Of a stretch of 47,667 nt of DNA, positions 34,327 through 42,268 are shown in pieces. The stretch lies in NCBI RefSeq assembly GCF_019655055.1, contig NZ_BPFA01000038.1, forward strand, positions 1 to 47,667, written 5' to 3'. The position numbers and the translations under genes are program-made. Position 1 is the first letter of the stretch, and each line of letters starts with the position of its first letter. The DNA comes from Shewanella sp. MBTL60-112-B2 (GTDB taxonomy: Bacteria > Pseudomonadota > Gammaproteobacteria > Enterobacterales > Shewanellaceae). A model generated the notes under the pieces. That model was not told where the DNA came from. It was given only the letters and a program-made list of their open reading frames with translations, and searched no databases.

Positions 34327-37300
34327 TTACTTTTGATCCAACTCGATATTAATACCGAGTGAACGGATCTCTTTCAACAATACGTTGAAAGATTCAGGCA
34401 TACCTGGTTGCATCTGATGGTTACCGTCGACGATGTTCTTATACATCTGAGTACGACCGTTCACATCGTCCGACTTAACGGTTAGCATTTCCTGAAGAGT
34501 ATATGCAGCACCATAAGCTTCTAGTGCCCACACTTCCATCTCACCGAAACGCTGACCACCGAACTGTGCTTTACCACCCAATGGTTGCTGAGTAACAAGG
34601 CTGTACGAACCGGTAGAACGGGCGTGCATCTTATCATCAACCAAGTGGTTAAGTTTTAGCATATACATGTAACCTACGGTTACTTTACGCTCAAACTCAT
34701 TACCAGTACGACCATCAATCAGTGTTAACTGACCTGATTGTGGCAAGCCTGCAAGCTCAAGCATCTGCTTGATCTCTTTCTCTTTGGCACCATCAAACGC
34801 AGGTGTAGCAATCGGTACACCGCCTTTTAGGTTTTTAGCAAGACGCAAGATTTCATCATCAGTAAATGTATCGATGTCAACGCGCTGCTGCACTTCGTCA
34901 CCTAAGTCATAAACTTGCTTGATGTATCCGCGAAGTTCTGCCAATTCGCGCTGCTCTTCCAGCATTTCAGTAATACGATTACCGATGCCTTTAGCTGCAG
35001 CACCCATATGAACTTCAAGTACCTGACCGATGTTCATACGTGAAGGTACACCTAGTGGATTCAATACGATATCTACTGGGTTACCCTTTTCGTCGTAAGG
35101 CATGTCTTCAACAGGACAAATCTTAGAGATTACACCCTTGTTACCGTGACGACCCGCCATCTTATCACCAGGCTGGATAGTACGCTTAACCGCAAGGTAA
35201 ACCTTAACGATCTTAAGTACGCCAGGTGCTAAATCATCACCTTGAGTGATCTTGCGACGCTTAATTTCAAACTTCTTATCGAAATCGGCTTTTAGCTCTT
35301 CCGCTTGCTCAGCTAGTTGTTCTAGCTCAGTTTGCTTACCTTCATCATCGATGGTTTGAACCAACAATTGTGAACGTGGAATTGCATTAAGTTGCGCTTC
35401 ATCGAAACCAGCACCTAGTAATAGGTTGCGAGCACGACCAAGAACACCTTCTTCAAGAATTTGGAACTCTTCAGTCAAATCCTTCTTCGCCTGAGCGATA
35501 TGCATCTCTTCGATTTCTACAGCACGCTTGTCTTTCTCAACGCCGTCACGAGTAAATACTTGTACGTCGATGATAGTACCTTTAACAGAGTTAGGTACGC
35601 GTAGAGAGCTGTCTTTAACGTCAGAGGCTTTTTCGCCGAAGATTGCACGGAGAAGTTTCTCTTCTGGAGTCAGCTGAGTTTCACCTTTAGGGGTCACTTT
35701 ACCAACTAGGATGTCGCCACCCTTAACTTCTGCACCGATATAAACGATACCTGATTCATCTAGCTTAGAAAGCGCAGACTCACCAACGTTTGGAATATCA
35801 GCAGTGATCTCTTCACTACCCAGCTTAGTATCACGAGCGATACATGAAAGCTCCTGAATGTGGATAGTTGTGAAACGGTCTTCTTGAGCTACACGCTCAG
35901 AGATTAAGATCGAGTCTTCGAAGTTGTAACCATTCCAAGGCATGAACGCGATACGCATGTTCTGACCAAGAGCCAAATCACCTAAGTCGGTAGATGGGCC
36001 ATCGGCTAGTACGTCACCACGAACAACTGGATCGCCTACGCTACAACATGGACGTTGGTTAATACATGTGTTCTGGTTAGAACGCGTGTACTTAGTCAAG
36101 TTGTAGATATCGATACCAGCTTCACCTGGAGTCAATTCAGATTCGTCAACCTTAACAACGATACGGCTAGCATCTACGTAGTCAACATAACCACCACGCT
36201 TAGCAGCAACAACCACGCCTGAGTCAACAGCAAGTGTACGTTCAATACCAGTACCAACTAGAGGCTTATCAGCCTTAAGTGTTGGAACTGCCTGACGTTG
36301 CATGTTCGCCCCCATCAATGCACGGTTCGCGTCATCGTGTTCTAGGAACGGAATTAGCGATGCCGCAACAGAAATGATCTGTTGTGGTGAAACGTCCATA
36401 TATTGGATATCAGCAGCACCCATAAAGGTAGAATCACCCTTATGACGACATGCGATAAGATCATCCATCATACGACCGTTTTCGTCTAAGCTAACGATTG
36501 CCTGTGCAATAACGTAACGACCTTCTTCGATTGCTGAAAGGTAATCTACCTCATCAGTAACCACACCATCGATAACCTTACGGTAAGGTGTTTCTAGGAA
36601 GCCATAGTTGTTAGTACGAGCAAAGGTTGACAACGAGTTGATCAAACCAATGTTTGGACCTTCTGGCGTTTCGATTGGACATAGACGACCGTAGTGAGTC
36701 GGGTGTACGTCTCGAACTTCGAAACCAGCACGTTCACGTGTTAGACCACCAGGACCTAGAGCAGAAATACGACGCTTATGCGTAACTTCTGACAATGGGT
36801 TGTTTTGGTCCATGAACTGTGAAAGCTGTGAAGAGCCAAAGAATTCTTTAACAGCTGCAGAAATAGGCTTAGCGTTGATCAGATCTTGAGGCATAAGCTC
36901 ATTTAGATCGCCAAGGCTCAAACGCTCACGTACGGCACGTTCTACACGAACTAGACCAACACGGAACTGGTTTTCAGCCATTTCACCAACGCTACGAATA
37001 CGACGGTTACCTAGGTGATCGATATCATCCACTTCGTCCAAACCGTTACGGATGGCGATGATGTTCTTCATCACAGCAACGATATCTTCTTTAGTTAGGA
37101 TACCAGTGCCTTCGTCATCATCAATACCTAGACGACGGTTGAACTTCATACGACCTACTTTAGATAGATCATAACGTTCTTCGCTGAAGAATAGGTTATT
37201 GAATAGCGCTTCTGCTGCATCTTTGGTTGGTGGCTCGCCTGGACGCATCATACGGTAGATTTCAACTAGCGCTTCTAGGCGGTTAGTTGTTGAATCAATA

Positions 37301-38358
37301 CGTAATGTGTCAGAGATGTAAGCACCGTTATCAAGTTCGTTGATATACAGAGTGCTGATCTCTTTGATGCCAGCCATAGATAGCTTAGCTAGATCTTCTA
37401 GGCTAATTTCTGCGTTTGCAGAAACCAATACTTCGCCTGTATCTGGATCGATATAATCTTGTCCAGAAATCTTACCAGCGATGTATTCAACTGGAACTTC
37501 AAGTTCAGTTGTGTTTGACTTTTCAAGTTGACGAATGTGACGTGCAGTGATGCGACGACCCTTCTCAACTAGAACAGTGCCTTCAGCGTCTTTAATATCA
37601 TAGCTTGCAGTCTCGCCACGTAGACGGTCAGCAACTAGATCCATTACTAATGAATCTTTCTTGATCTTAAAGTTTACGCGATCGAAGAACAGGTCAAGGA
37701 TATCTTGAGTTGAATAATCTAAAGCGCGCAGAATGATCGATGCCGCTAGCTTACGACGGCGGTCAATACGAACAAACAATGCATCTTTCGGATCGAATTC
37801 AAAGTCTAACCATGAACCACGGTAAGGAATAATACGTGCGTTATACAGCACCTTACCTGAAGAGTGGGTTTTACCACGGTCATGATCAAAGAATACGCCC
37901 GGGCTACGGTGTAGCTGAGATACGATTACACGCTCAGTACCATTGATAACAAAGGTACCGTTGTCAGTCATAAGAGGGATATCCCCCATATAGACTTCTT
38001 GTTCTTTGATGTCTTTTACTGTGCCAGGTGCCGCTTCACGGTCATACAGAACCATACGCAATTTAACACGTAGTGGCGCAGAGTATGTAACACCGCGGAT
38101 TTGACACTCTTTCACATCAAAAACTGGCTCGCCTAGTTTGTAACTGACATATTGCAGCTCAGAATTACCAGAAAAGCTCTTGATGGGAAAAACGCTACGG
38201 AAAGCAGCTTCAAAACCGCGCTCACCTGTAGGATCTTGATCTGTGAACTTTTTAAAAGAGTCCAACTGGATTGACAAAAGGTAAGGGATGTCCAGAACAC
38301 GTGGACGTTTACCAAAGTCTTTGCGAATACGCTTCTTTTCAGAATAGGAGTAAACCAT
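34327..38358 (-). CDS. rpoB: RNA polymerase beta subunit
   Basis: This 1343-aa protein begins MVYSYSEKKRIRKDFGKRPR. The rifampicin-binding cluster (FFGSSQLSQFMDQNNPLSEV, THKRRISALGPGGL) shows no known resistance change. The C-terminal GDKMAGRHGNKG and LRSLGINIELD motifs are intact. The start at 38358 is preferred to an in-frame ATG 30 bp upstream, which adds non-family residues. Beta forms the upper jaw and most of the catalytic cleft with beta'. Confidence 0.99.
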   Translation of the reverse strand: MVYSYSEKKRIRKDFGKRPRVLDIPYLLSIQLDSFKKFTDQDPTGERGFEAAFRSVFPIKSFSGNSELQYVSYKLGEPVFDVKECQIRGVTYSAPLRVKLRMVLYDREAAPGTVKDIKEQEVYMGDIPLMTDNGTFVINGTERVIVSQLHRSPGVFFDHDRGKTHSSGKVLYNARIIPYRGSWLDFEFDPKDALFVRIDRRRKLAASIILRALDYSTQDILDLFFDRVNFKIKKDSLVMDLVADRLRGETASYDIKDAEGTVLVEKGRRITARHIRQLEKSNTTELEVPVEYIAGKISGQDYIDPDTGEVLVSANAEISLEDLAKLSMAGIKEISTLYINELDNGAYISDTLRIDSTTNRLEALVEIYRMMRPGEPPTKDAAEALFNNLFFSEERYDLSKVGRMKFNRRLGIDDDEGTGILTKEDIVAVMKNIIAIRNGLDEVDDIDHLGNRRIRSVGEMAENQFRVGLVRVERAVRERLSLGDLNELMPQDLINAKPISAAVKEFFGSSQLSQFMDQNNPLSEVTHKRRISALGPGGLTRERAGFEVRDVHPTHYGRLCPIETPEGPNIGLINSLSTFARTNNYGFLETPYRKVIDGVVTDEVDYLSAIEEGRYVIAQAIVSLDENGRMMDDLIACRHKGDSTFMGAADIQYMDVSPQQIISVAASLIPFLEHDDANRALMGANMQRQAVPTLKADKPLVGTGIERTLAVDSGVVVAAKRGGYVDYVDASRIVVKVDESELTPGEAGIDIYNLTKYTRSNQNTCINQRPCCSVGDPVVRGDVLADGPSTDLGDLALGQNMRIAFMPWNGYNFEDSILISERVAQEDRFTTIHIQELSCIARDTKLGSEEITADIPNVGESALSKLDESGIVYIGAEVKGGDILVGKVTPKGETQLTPEEKLLRAIFGEKASDVKDSSLRVPNSVKGTIIDVQVFTRDGVEKDKRAVEIEEMHIAQAKKDLTEEFQILEEGVLGRARNLLLGAGFDEAQLNAIPRSQLLVQTIDDEGKQTELEQLAEQAEELKADFDKKFEIKRRKITQGDDLAPGVLKIVKVYLAVKRTIQPGDKMAGRHGNKGVISKICPVEDMPYDEKGNPVDIVLNPLGVPSRMNIGQVLEVHMGAAAKGIGNRITEMLEEQRELAELRGYIKQVYDLGDEVQQRVDIDTFTDDEILRLAKNLKGGVPIATPAFDGAKEKEIKQMLELAGLPQSGQLTLIDGRTGNEFERKVTVGYMYMLKLNHLVDDKMHARSTGSYSLVTQQPLGGKAQFGGQRFGEMEVWALEAYGAAYTLQEMLTVKSDDVNGRTQMYKNIVDGNHQMQPGMPESFNVLLKEIRSLGINIELDQK

Positions 38359-38497
38359 GGGTTTCCTCTGATTGCGAGATGTGACCAAGACTGAATCAAC
38401 TTAACTGTTGAAACAGCGCGTTTGCCCATCACCGTTGAAAGCAAGAACCTAACCAGTAATCTCTGCTAGGGACTGCGAAATCTGGCGATAAACGGTG

Positions 38498-38525
38498 AAA
38501 AAAAAATCGCCTGCGCTTACAGCGC
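38498..38525 (-). terminator. Second T-tailed hairpin between rplL and rpoB
   Basis: GCGCT (38513-38517) pairs with AGCGC (38521-38525). In the minus-strand transcript an A/G-rich gap is followed by T9 (38506-38498). It is weaker than the hairpin just upstream and is likely part of the same attenuation and processing zone. Confidence 0.45.
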
Positions 38526-38557
38526 AAAAAAGGCCGACGGTTAAAAAACCGCCAGCC
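38526..38557 (-). terminator. Attenuator/terminator between rplL and rpoB
   Basis: GGCCGACGGTT (38532-38542) pairs with AACCGCCAGCC (38547-38557) with two G-T pairs and loop AAAA. A T6 run (38531-38526) follows on the minus strand. E. coli has a partial terminator in this gap that lowers rpoBC expression relative to rplJL; this structure is well placed for the same job. Confidence 0.75.
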
Positions 38558-38580
38558 TCCGCCCGATTACTCGGGAGGTT

Positions 38581-38601
38581 GTAAGTTATAGTATAACTTA
38601 C
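38581..38601. repeat. Perfect palindrome over the rplL stop codon
   Basis: GTAAGTTATA (38581-38590) and TATAACTTAC (38592-38601) are perfect 10-bp arms around one base. The rplL stop codon (38598-38600) lies in the right arm. With the next hairpin (CTCCGCCCGA...TCGGGAGG, about 38557-38578) it begins a series of stacked structures leading to rpoB. Confidence 0.7.
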
Positions 38602-38963
38602 TTGATCTCTACTGCAGCACCAGCCGCTTCTAGATCAGTCTTAAGAGCTTCAGCTTCTTCTTTAGTGATAGCTTCTTTAACTGCTACTGGAGCAGATTCA
38701 GCCATAGCTTTAGCTTCTTTCAGGCCTAGACCTGTAGCGCCACGAAGAGCTTTAATTACTGCAACTTTGTTGTCGCCGTGAGAAGTAAGAACTACGTCGA
38801 ATTCTGTTTTCTCTTCAGCAGCAGCAGCATCGCCACCACCTGAAACAACTGCAGCAGCAGCAGAAACGCCGAACTTCTCTTCCATTGCTTCGATTAGTTC
38901 AACAACTTCCATTACAGACATTGCTGCAAGAGCTTCTAAAATTTGGTCTTTAGTGATAGACAT
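38598..38963 (-). CDS. rplL: 50S ribosomal protein L7/L12
   Basis: This 121-aa protein begins MSITKDQILEALAAMSVMEV (N-terminal dimer domain). An Ala/Gly-rich hinge lies at about 38-55, and the C-terminal factor-binding domain includes KVAVIKALRGATGLGLKEAK. Multiple copies form the stalk that recruits translational GTPases. The start at 38963 matches the family; a further in-frame ATG at 38993 lies before the ribosome site. Confidence 0.99.
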   Translation of the reverse strand: MSITKDQILEALAAMSVMEVVELIEAMEEKFGVSAAAAVVSGGGDAAAAEEKTEFDVVLTSHGDNKVAVIKALRGATGLGLKEAKAMAESAPVAVKEAITKEEAEALKTDLEAAGAAVEIK

Positions 38964-39019
38964 AACAAAAATTCCTAATTGTACTGAATTCAATTTTAAT
39001 TAAGCGGCTAATAAAATTA

Positions 39020-39517
39020 TTAAGCTGCTTCTTTCTGATCGCGTAGAGCGGCCAATGTACGAACGAACTTGCCAGCAGATGCTTCTTTTAGAGTCATCAT
39101 GAACTGAGCTAGTGCTTCTTCGTAAGTTGGTAGTTTTGCTAAACGATCAATATTTTCTGCAGGGATTAATTCCCCTTCAAAGGCTGCTGCTTTGATTTCA
39201 AATTTCTCTTGCGCTTTAGCGAAATCTTTAAGAAGACGCGCAGCTGCACCTGGGTGCTCAGAAGAGAATGCAATCAAAGTAGGACCAGTAAACGTATCGC
39301 TTAAGCACTCAAAATCAGTACCAGCTACAGCACGCTTAACAAGAGTGTTACGTACAACACGAATGTACACTCCGGCTTCACGAGCTGCTTTACGCAGACC
39401 AGTCATATTAGCTACAGTAACACCGCGAGAATCGGCTACAACTGCAGATAAAGCACCTTTGGCAGCTTCGTTGACTTCAGCAACAATCGCTTTTTTGTCT
39501 TCGAGTCCTAACGCCAT
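39020..39517 (-). CDS. rplJ: 50S ribosomal protein L10
   Basis: This 165-aa protein begins MALGLEDKKAIVAEVNEAAK and has a C-terminal helix that binds L7/L12 dimers. It anchors the stalk to 23S rRNA. With L7/L12 it represses its own mRNA in E. coli; a structured leader of about 240 bases precedes it here. The ribosome site CCAGGAG lies 7 bases before the ATG. Confidence 0.99.
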   Translation of the reverse strand: MALGLEDKKAIVAEVNEAAKGALSAVVADSRGVTVANMTGLRKAAREAGVYIRVVRNTLVKRAVAGTDFECLSDTFTGPTLIAFSSEHPGAAARLLKDFAKAQEKFEIKAAAFEGELIPAENIDRLAKLPTYEEALAQFMMTLKEASAGKFVRTLAALRDQKEAA

Positions 39518-39750
39518 TGGTATACTCCTGGATTCTATCTAGGGAAAACTCCCTAGCAATTACCATGCTAAGTATCTATTGATACCTAGCGACTTACGGC
39601 GCGAAAAATTCCAGCAGACAAAAATCTATCTGGGTCCGACACCGTCTACGCAGGAAATTAAGTTAGTTACTTGAACAAACACCTACGGTCTTGGACGGAG
39701 ACTACTTATTAACCTAAAAGGTTAAATCATAGCCCCAACCCTACAAAGTG
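39518..39750 (-). promoter_or_regulatory. L10 leader (autoregulatory mRNA structure)
   Basis: The leader from the rplJ promoter to the rplJ start holds several hairpins. A perfect 7-bp stem CTAGGGA/TCCCTAG (39539-39545 with 39550-39556) lies just before the ribosome site. Another is TAAGTATC/GATACCTA (about 39571-39590). In gammaproteobacteria the L10-L12 complex binds such a leader to shut down rplJL translation. The assignment rests on position and structure; the L10-binding fold was not modelled. Confidence 0.6.
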
Positions 39751-39784
39751 CGCGCATTATAGACTAATACGCACGCGTTGTAAA
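39751..39784 (-). promoter_or_regulatory. rplJL-rpoBC promoter
   Basis: TTTACA (39779-39784) and a perfect TATAAT (39756-39761) with a 17-bp spacer, followed by GCGCGC. The -35 box abuts the rplA stop codon. This gives rplJ its own promoter inside the rplKAJL-rpoBC cluster, as in E. coli. Confidence 0.8.
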
Positions 39785-39785
39785 T

Positions 39786-40487
39786 TTACTTTGCGTCTTC
39801 CAGAGTACCCTGGTCAACCGCAACACCTGCACCCATAGTGGTAGAGATGCTTACTTTCTTAATGAAAACGCCTTTAGCAGCAGCTGGCTTGGCTTTCTTA
39901 AGTGCGCCAAGTAGTGCTTCTAAGTTTTCTTTAAGTTGAGCTGGTTCAAAGTCCACTTTACCGATAGTAGTGTGGATGATACCGTTCTTATCGTTACGGT
40001 AACGGATTTGACCCGCTTTAGCGTTCTTAACTGCTTCAGCAACGTTTGGCGTTACAGTACCAGTTTTTGGGTTAGGCATTAGACCGCGTGGGCCTAAGAT
40101 TTGACCTAACATACCAACAACGCGCATTGCATCAGGAGATGCGATAACTACGTCGAAGTTCATTTCGCCAGCTTTAATCTGCGCAGCAAGCTCGTCCATA
40201 CCAACAAGCTCAGCACCAGCTTCTTTAGCAGCTTCAGCGTTAGCACCTTGAGTGAACACAGCAACACGTACGTCACGACCAGTACCGTGTGGTAGCACAG
40301 TAGCGCCACGAACGTTTTGGTCAGATTTACGTGGGTCAACACCAAGGTTAACCGCAACGTCAACACTTTCAAGGAACTTAGCAGTAGCTAGTTCTTTAAG
40401 TAGTGCAACAGCTTCATTGATGTCGTAGCTTTTAGTCGCTTCAACTTTCTCGCGAATTAGACGAGCGCGTTTAGTTAGCTTTGCCAT
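39786..40487 (-). CDS. rplA: 50S ribosomal protein L1
   Basis: This 233-aa protein begins MAKLTKRARLIREKVEATKS and has ILGPRGLMPNPKTGTVTPNV. L1 forms the mobile stalk at the E site. In E. coli it represses rplKA by binding the rplK leader. It is 4 bp after rplK. Confidence 0.99.
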   Translation of the reverse strand: MAKLTKRARLIREKVEATKSYDINEAVALLKELATAKFLESVDVAVNLGVDPRKSDQNVRGATVLPHGTGRDVRVAVFTQGANAEAAKEAGAELVGMDELAAQIKAGEMNFDVVIASPDAMRVVGMLGQILGPRGLMPNPKTGTVTPNVAEAVKNAKAGQIRYRNDKNGIIHTTIGKVDFEPAQLKENLEALLGALKKAKPAAAKGVFIKKVSISTTMGAGVAVDQGTLEDAK

Positions 40488-40491
40488 TATA

Positions 40492-40920
40492 TTAGTCCTC
40501 TACTACCAAACCCATTGAACGCGCAGTACCTTCAATTGAGCGAGTCATCGCTTCAATATCAGCACCAGTCATATCAGCGGCTTTAGTCTCAGCAATTTCC
40601 TGGACAGCGCTACGCTTGATAGTTCCCACTTTTTCAGTGTTAGGACGGCCAGAACCTGATTTCAGACCAGCTGCTTTAAGCAGTAGGAAAGACGCAGGTG
40701 GAGTCTTAGTTTCGAAAGTGAAAGAGCGATCAGAGTAAACAGTGATAACTACAGGAATTGGCATACCTTTCTCGAACTTTTCAGTACGAGCGTTGAATGC
40801 TTTACAGAATTCCATGATGTTAACACCTTTCTGACCCAATGCTGGGCCAACTGGTGGCGACGGGTTTGCAGCACCGGCTGCAACTTGTAGTTTGATGTAA
40901 CCATCAACTTTCTTTGCCAT
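40492..40920 (-). CDS. rplK: 50S ribosomal protein L11
   Basis: This 142-aa protein begins MAKKVDGYIKLQVAAGAANP and has PPVGPALGQKGVNIMEFCKA and KTPPASFLLLKAAG. L11 is part of the GTPase-associated centre and is needed for RelA activation. The start at 40920 is chosen over an upstream ATG (40947) because it matches the family. Confidence 0.99.
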   Translation of the reverse strand: MAKKVDGYIKLQVAAGAANPSPPVGPALGQKGVNIMEFCKAFNARTEKFEKGMPIPVVITVYSDRSFTFETKTPPASFLLLKAAGLKSGSGRPNTEKVGTIKRSAVQEIAETKAADMTGADIEAMTRSIEGTARSMGLVVED

Positions 40921-40985
40921 GAGACATTTCCTCAAGTTTGGGTACAAACGCTATCAACACTATGCCGAAAAGCTCCCCGAAAAAT

Positions 40986-41018
40986 ATGGGTGCGAATTAT
41001 ATATAAATTCACACCCAT
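40986..41018 (-). terminator. Hairpin terminator of secE-nusG, overlapping the rplK promoter
   Basis: ATGGGTGCGAATT (40986-40998) pairs with AATTCACACCCAT (41006-41018), 13 bp with one G-T pair and a 7-base A/T loop. A short T-rich tail (ATTTTT) follows on the minus strand. It lies 27 bp beyond the nusG stop. Confidence 0.75.
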
Positions 41019-41023
41019 TTCAA
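40990..41023 (-). promoter_or_regulatory. rplKA (L11 operon) promoter inside the hairpin
   Basis: TTGAAA (41018-41023) and a perfect TATAAT (40996-41001) with a 16-bp spacer on the minus strand. The -10 box falls in the loop and inner arm of the nusG terminator hairpin, so promoter and terminator share the same DNA. The start would be about 70 bp before rplK. Confidence 0.7.
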
Positions 41024-41045
41024 ATAAAATTTGTGCTTTATTTAA

Positions 41046-41597
41046 TCAGCTTTTTTCAATCTGACTAAAATCAAGTTCTACTGGAGTCGAGCGACCGAAG
41101 ATCATCACAGAAACCTTAACGCGGTTCTTCTCGTAATCCACTTCTTCAACAGTACCGTTGAAGTCAGCAAAAGGTCCGTCAGTAACACGAACAACTTCAC
41201 CAGGCTCGAACATAACGCGATGCGTTGGAGACTCAGTAGTTTCTTGAAGACGCTGAAGAATTGCATCAGCTTCTTTATCAGAAATAGGGGCAGGACGATC
41301 AGACGTACCACCGATGAAGCCCATTACACGTGGAATACTCTTAACCAAGTGCCAGCTTTCATCATTCATTTCCATCTGCACTAGTACATAGCCAGGGAAG
41401 AATTTACGTTCGCTCTTACGACGTTGGCCTGCACGCATTTCAACTACTTCTTCAGTAGGAACAAGAACCTCACCAAAGTAAGCTTCCATTTCGTGCATTC
41501 TGATATGTTCAAGCAAGGTTTTGCATACACGGCCTTCATAGCCGGAAAACGCTTGAATTACATACCATCTCTTTTTAGCTTCAGTAGCTTCAGTCAT
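41046..41597 (-). CDS. nusG: Transcription termination/antitermination factor NusG
   Basis: This 183-aa protein has the NGN domain (KKRWYVIQAFSGYEGRVCKT, then FFPGYVLVQMEMND) and a C-terminal KOW domain (GEVVRVTDGPFADFNGTVEE). NusG binds RNA polymerase and couples it to Rho or to S10 on the ribosome. It follows secE by 9 bp. Confidence 0.99.
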   Translation of the reverse strand: MTEATEAKKRWYVIQAFSGYEGRVCKTLLEHIRMHEMEAYFGEVLVPTEEVVEMRAGQRRKSERKFFPGYVLVQMEMNDESWHLVKSIPRVMGFIGGTSDRPAPISDKEADAILQRLQETTESPTHRVMFEPGEVVRVTDGPFADFNGTVEEVDYEKNRVKVSVMIFGRSTPVELDFSQIEKS

Positions 41598-41606
41598 ACT
41601 TAATGC

Positions 41607-41978
41607 CTATACGCCTGTAATAAAATTAACAATTCTAAGCAATACTGCATCTAGGCCCCAAAGGATTAAACCTAAAACGGCTGTTGCAGCTAATACAATA
41701 AAAGTTGTATTGAGTGCTTCTTGACGCGTAGGCCAAACCACTTTACGAACTTCAATCTGTGATTCACGAGCAAAAGTTAAAGCTTGCTTGCCTTTTTCTG
41801 TTTGCAACGCGATGAAACCAGCAATGGCAAAGGTCACTATTACACCTAGGGCGCGAACAACGACACTCTGTTCATTAAAATATTGATTGCCAATAATTGC
41901 AGCAGCCAACAAGATTACTACTAGGCCCCACTTTACGATATCCAGAGAGTTACCCTGGCTTTCAGTATTTGTTGTCAT
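41607..41978 (-). CDS. secE: Preprotein translocase subunit SecE
   Basis: This 123-aa protein has three membrane helices (about 16-33, 39-58 and 95-118), the gammaproteobacterial long form. The conserved cytoplasmic segment is FARESQIEVRKVVWPTRQEA. SecE clamps SecY in the translocon. It is co-transcribed with nusG. Confidence 0.97.
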   Translation of the reverse strand: MTTNTESQGNSLDIVKWGLVVILLAAAIIGNQYFNEQSVVVRALGVIVTFAIAGFIALQTEKGKQALTFARESQIEVRKVVWPTRQEALNTTFIVLAATAVLGLILWGLDAVLLRIVNFITGV

Positions 41979-42011
41979 CGGTTAATTCCGTTACTCACTA
42001 CGTTCTGAGAC

Positions 42012-42047
42012 AAGTGACACTATAGAAATAGCATTTTGCTCAGTGAA
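42012..42047 (-). promoter_or_regulatory. Probable secE-nusG promoter
   Basis: TTCACT (42042-42047) and TATAGT (42019-42024) with a 17-bp spacer on the minus strand, about 40 bp before secE. Another candidate -10 (TATACT, about 42105-42110) lies upstream with a weaker -35. The rest of the 41979-42214 spacer is non-coding. Confidence 0.5.
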
Positions 42048-42214
42048 AAATTCAGTCAGACTCGCTATCCGAACTGGCAACCGTCAAACATACTCTTGTT
42101 AAAGTATAATCAACGAGTCAAAAATCGGTCATAGATTGTATTCTTATTCCACTTATTTGGCAAGAATACAAAGCCCAGCTTCACTAACAAATTAAACCTA
42201 AATACAATAAAAAC

Positions 42215-42240
42215 AAAAAAGGCAGCCTAAGCTGCCTCTT
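42215..42240 (-). terminator. Terminator of the second tuf gene
   Basis: GGCAGC (42221-42226) pairs with GCTGCC (42231-42236) around CTAA, with T6 on the minus strand. The sequence is the same as the terminator after the first tuf (25418-25443). Confidence 0.92.
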
Positions 42241-42268
42241 TCAGTATCGAGTTAAGACTCGTTGCTAA

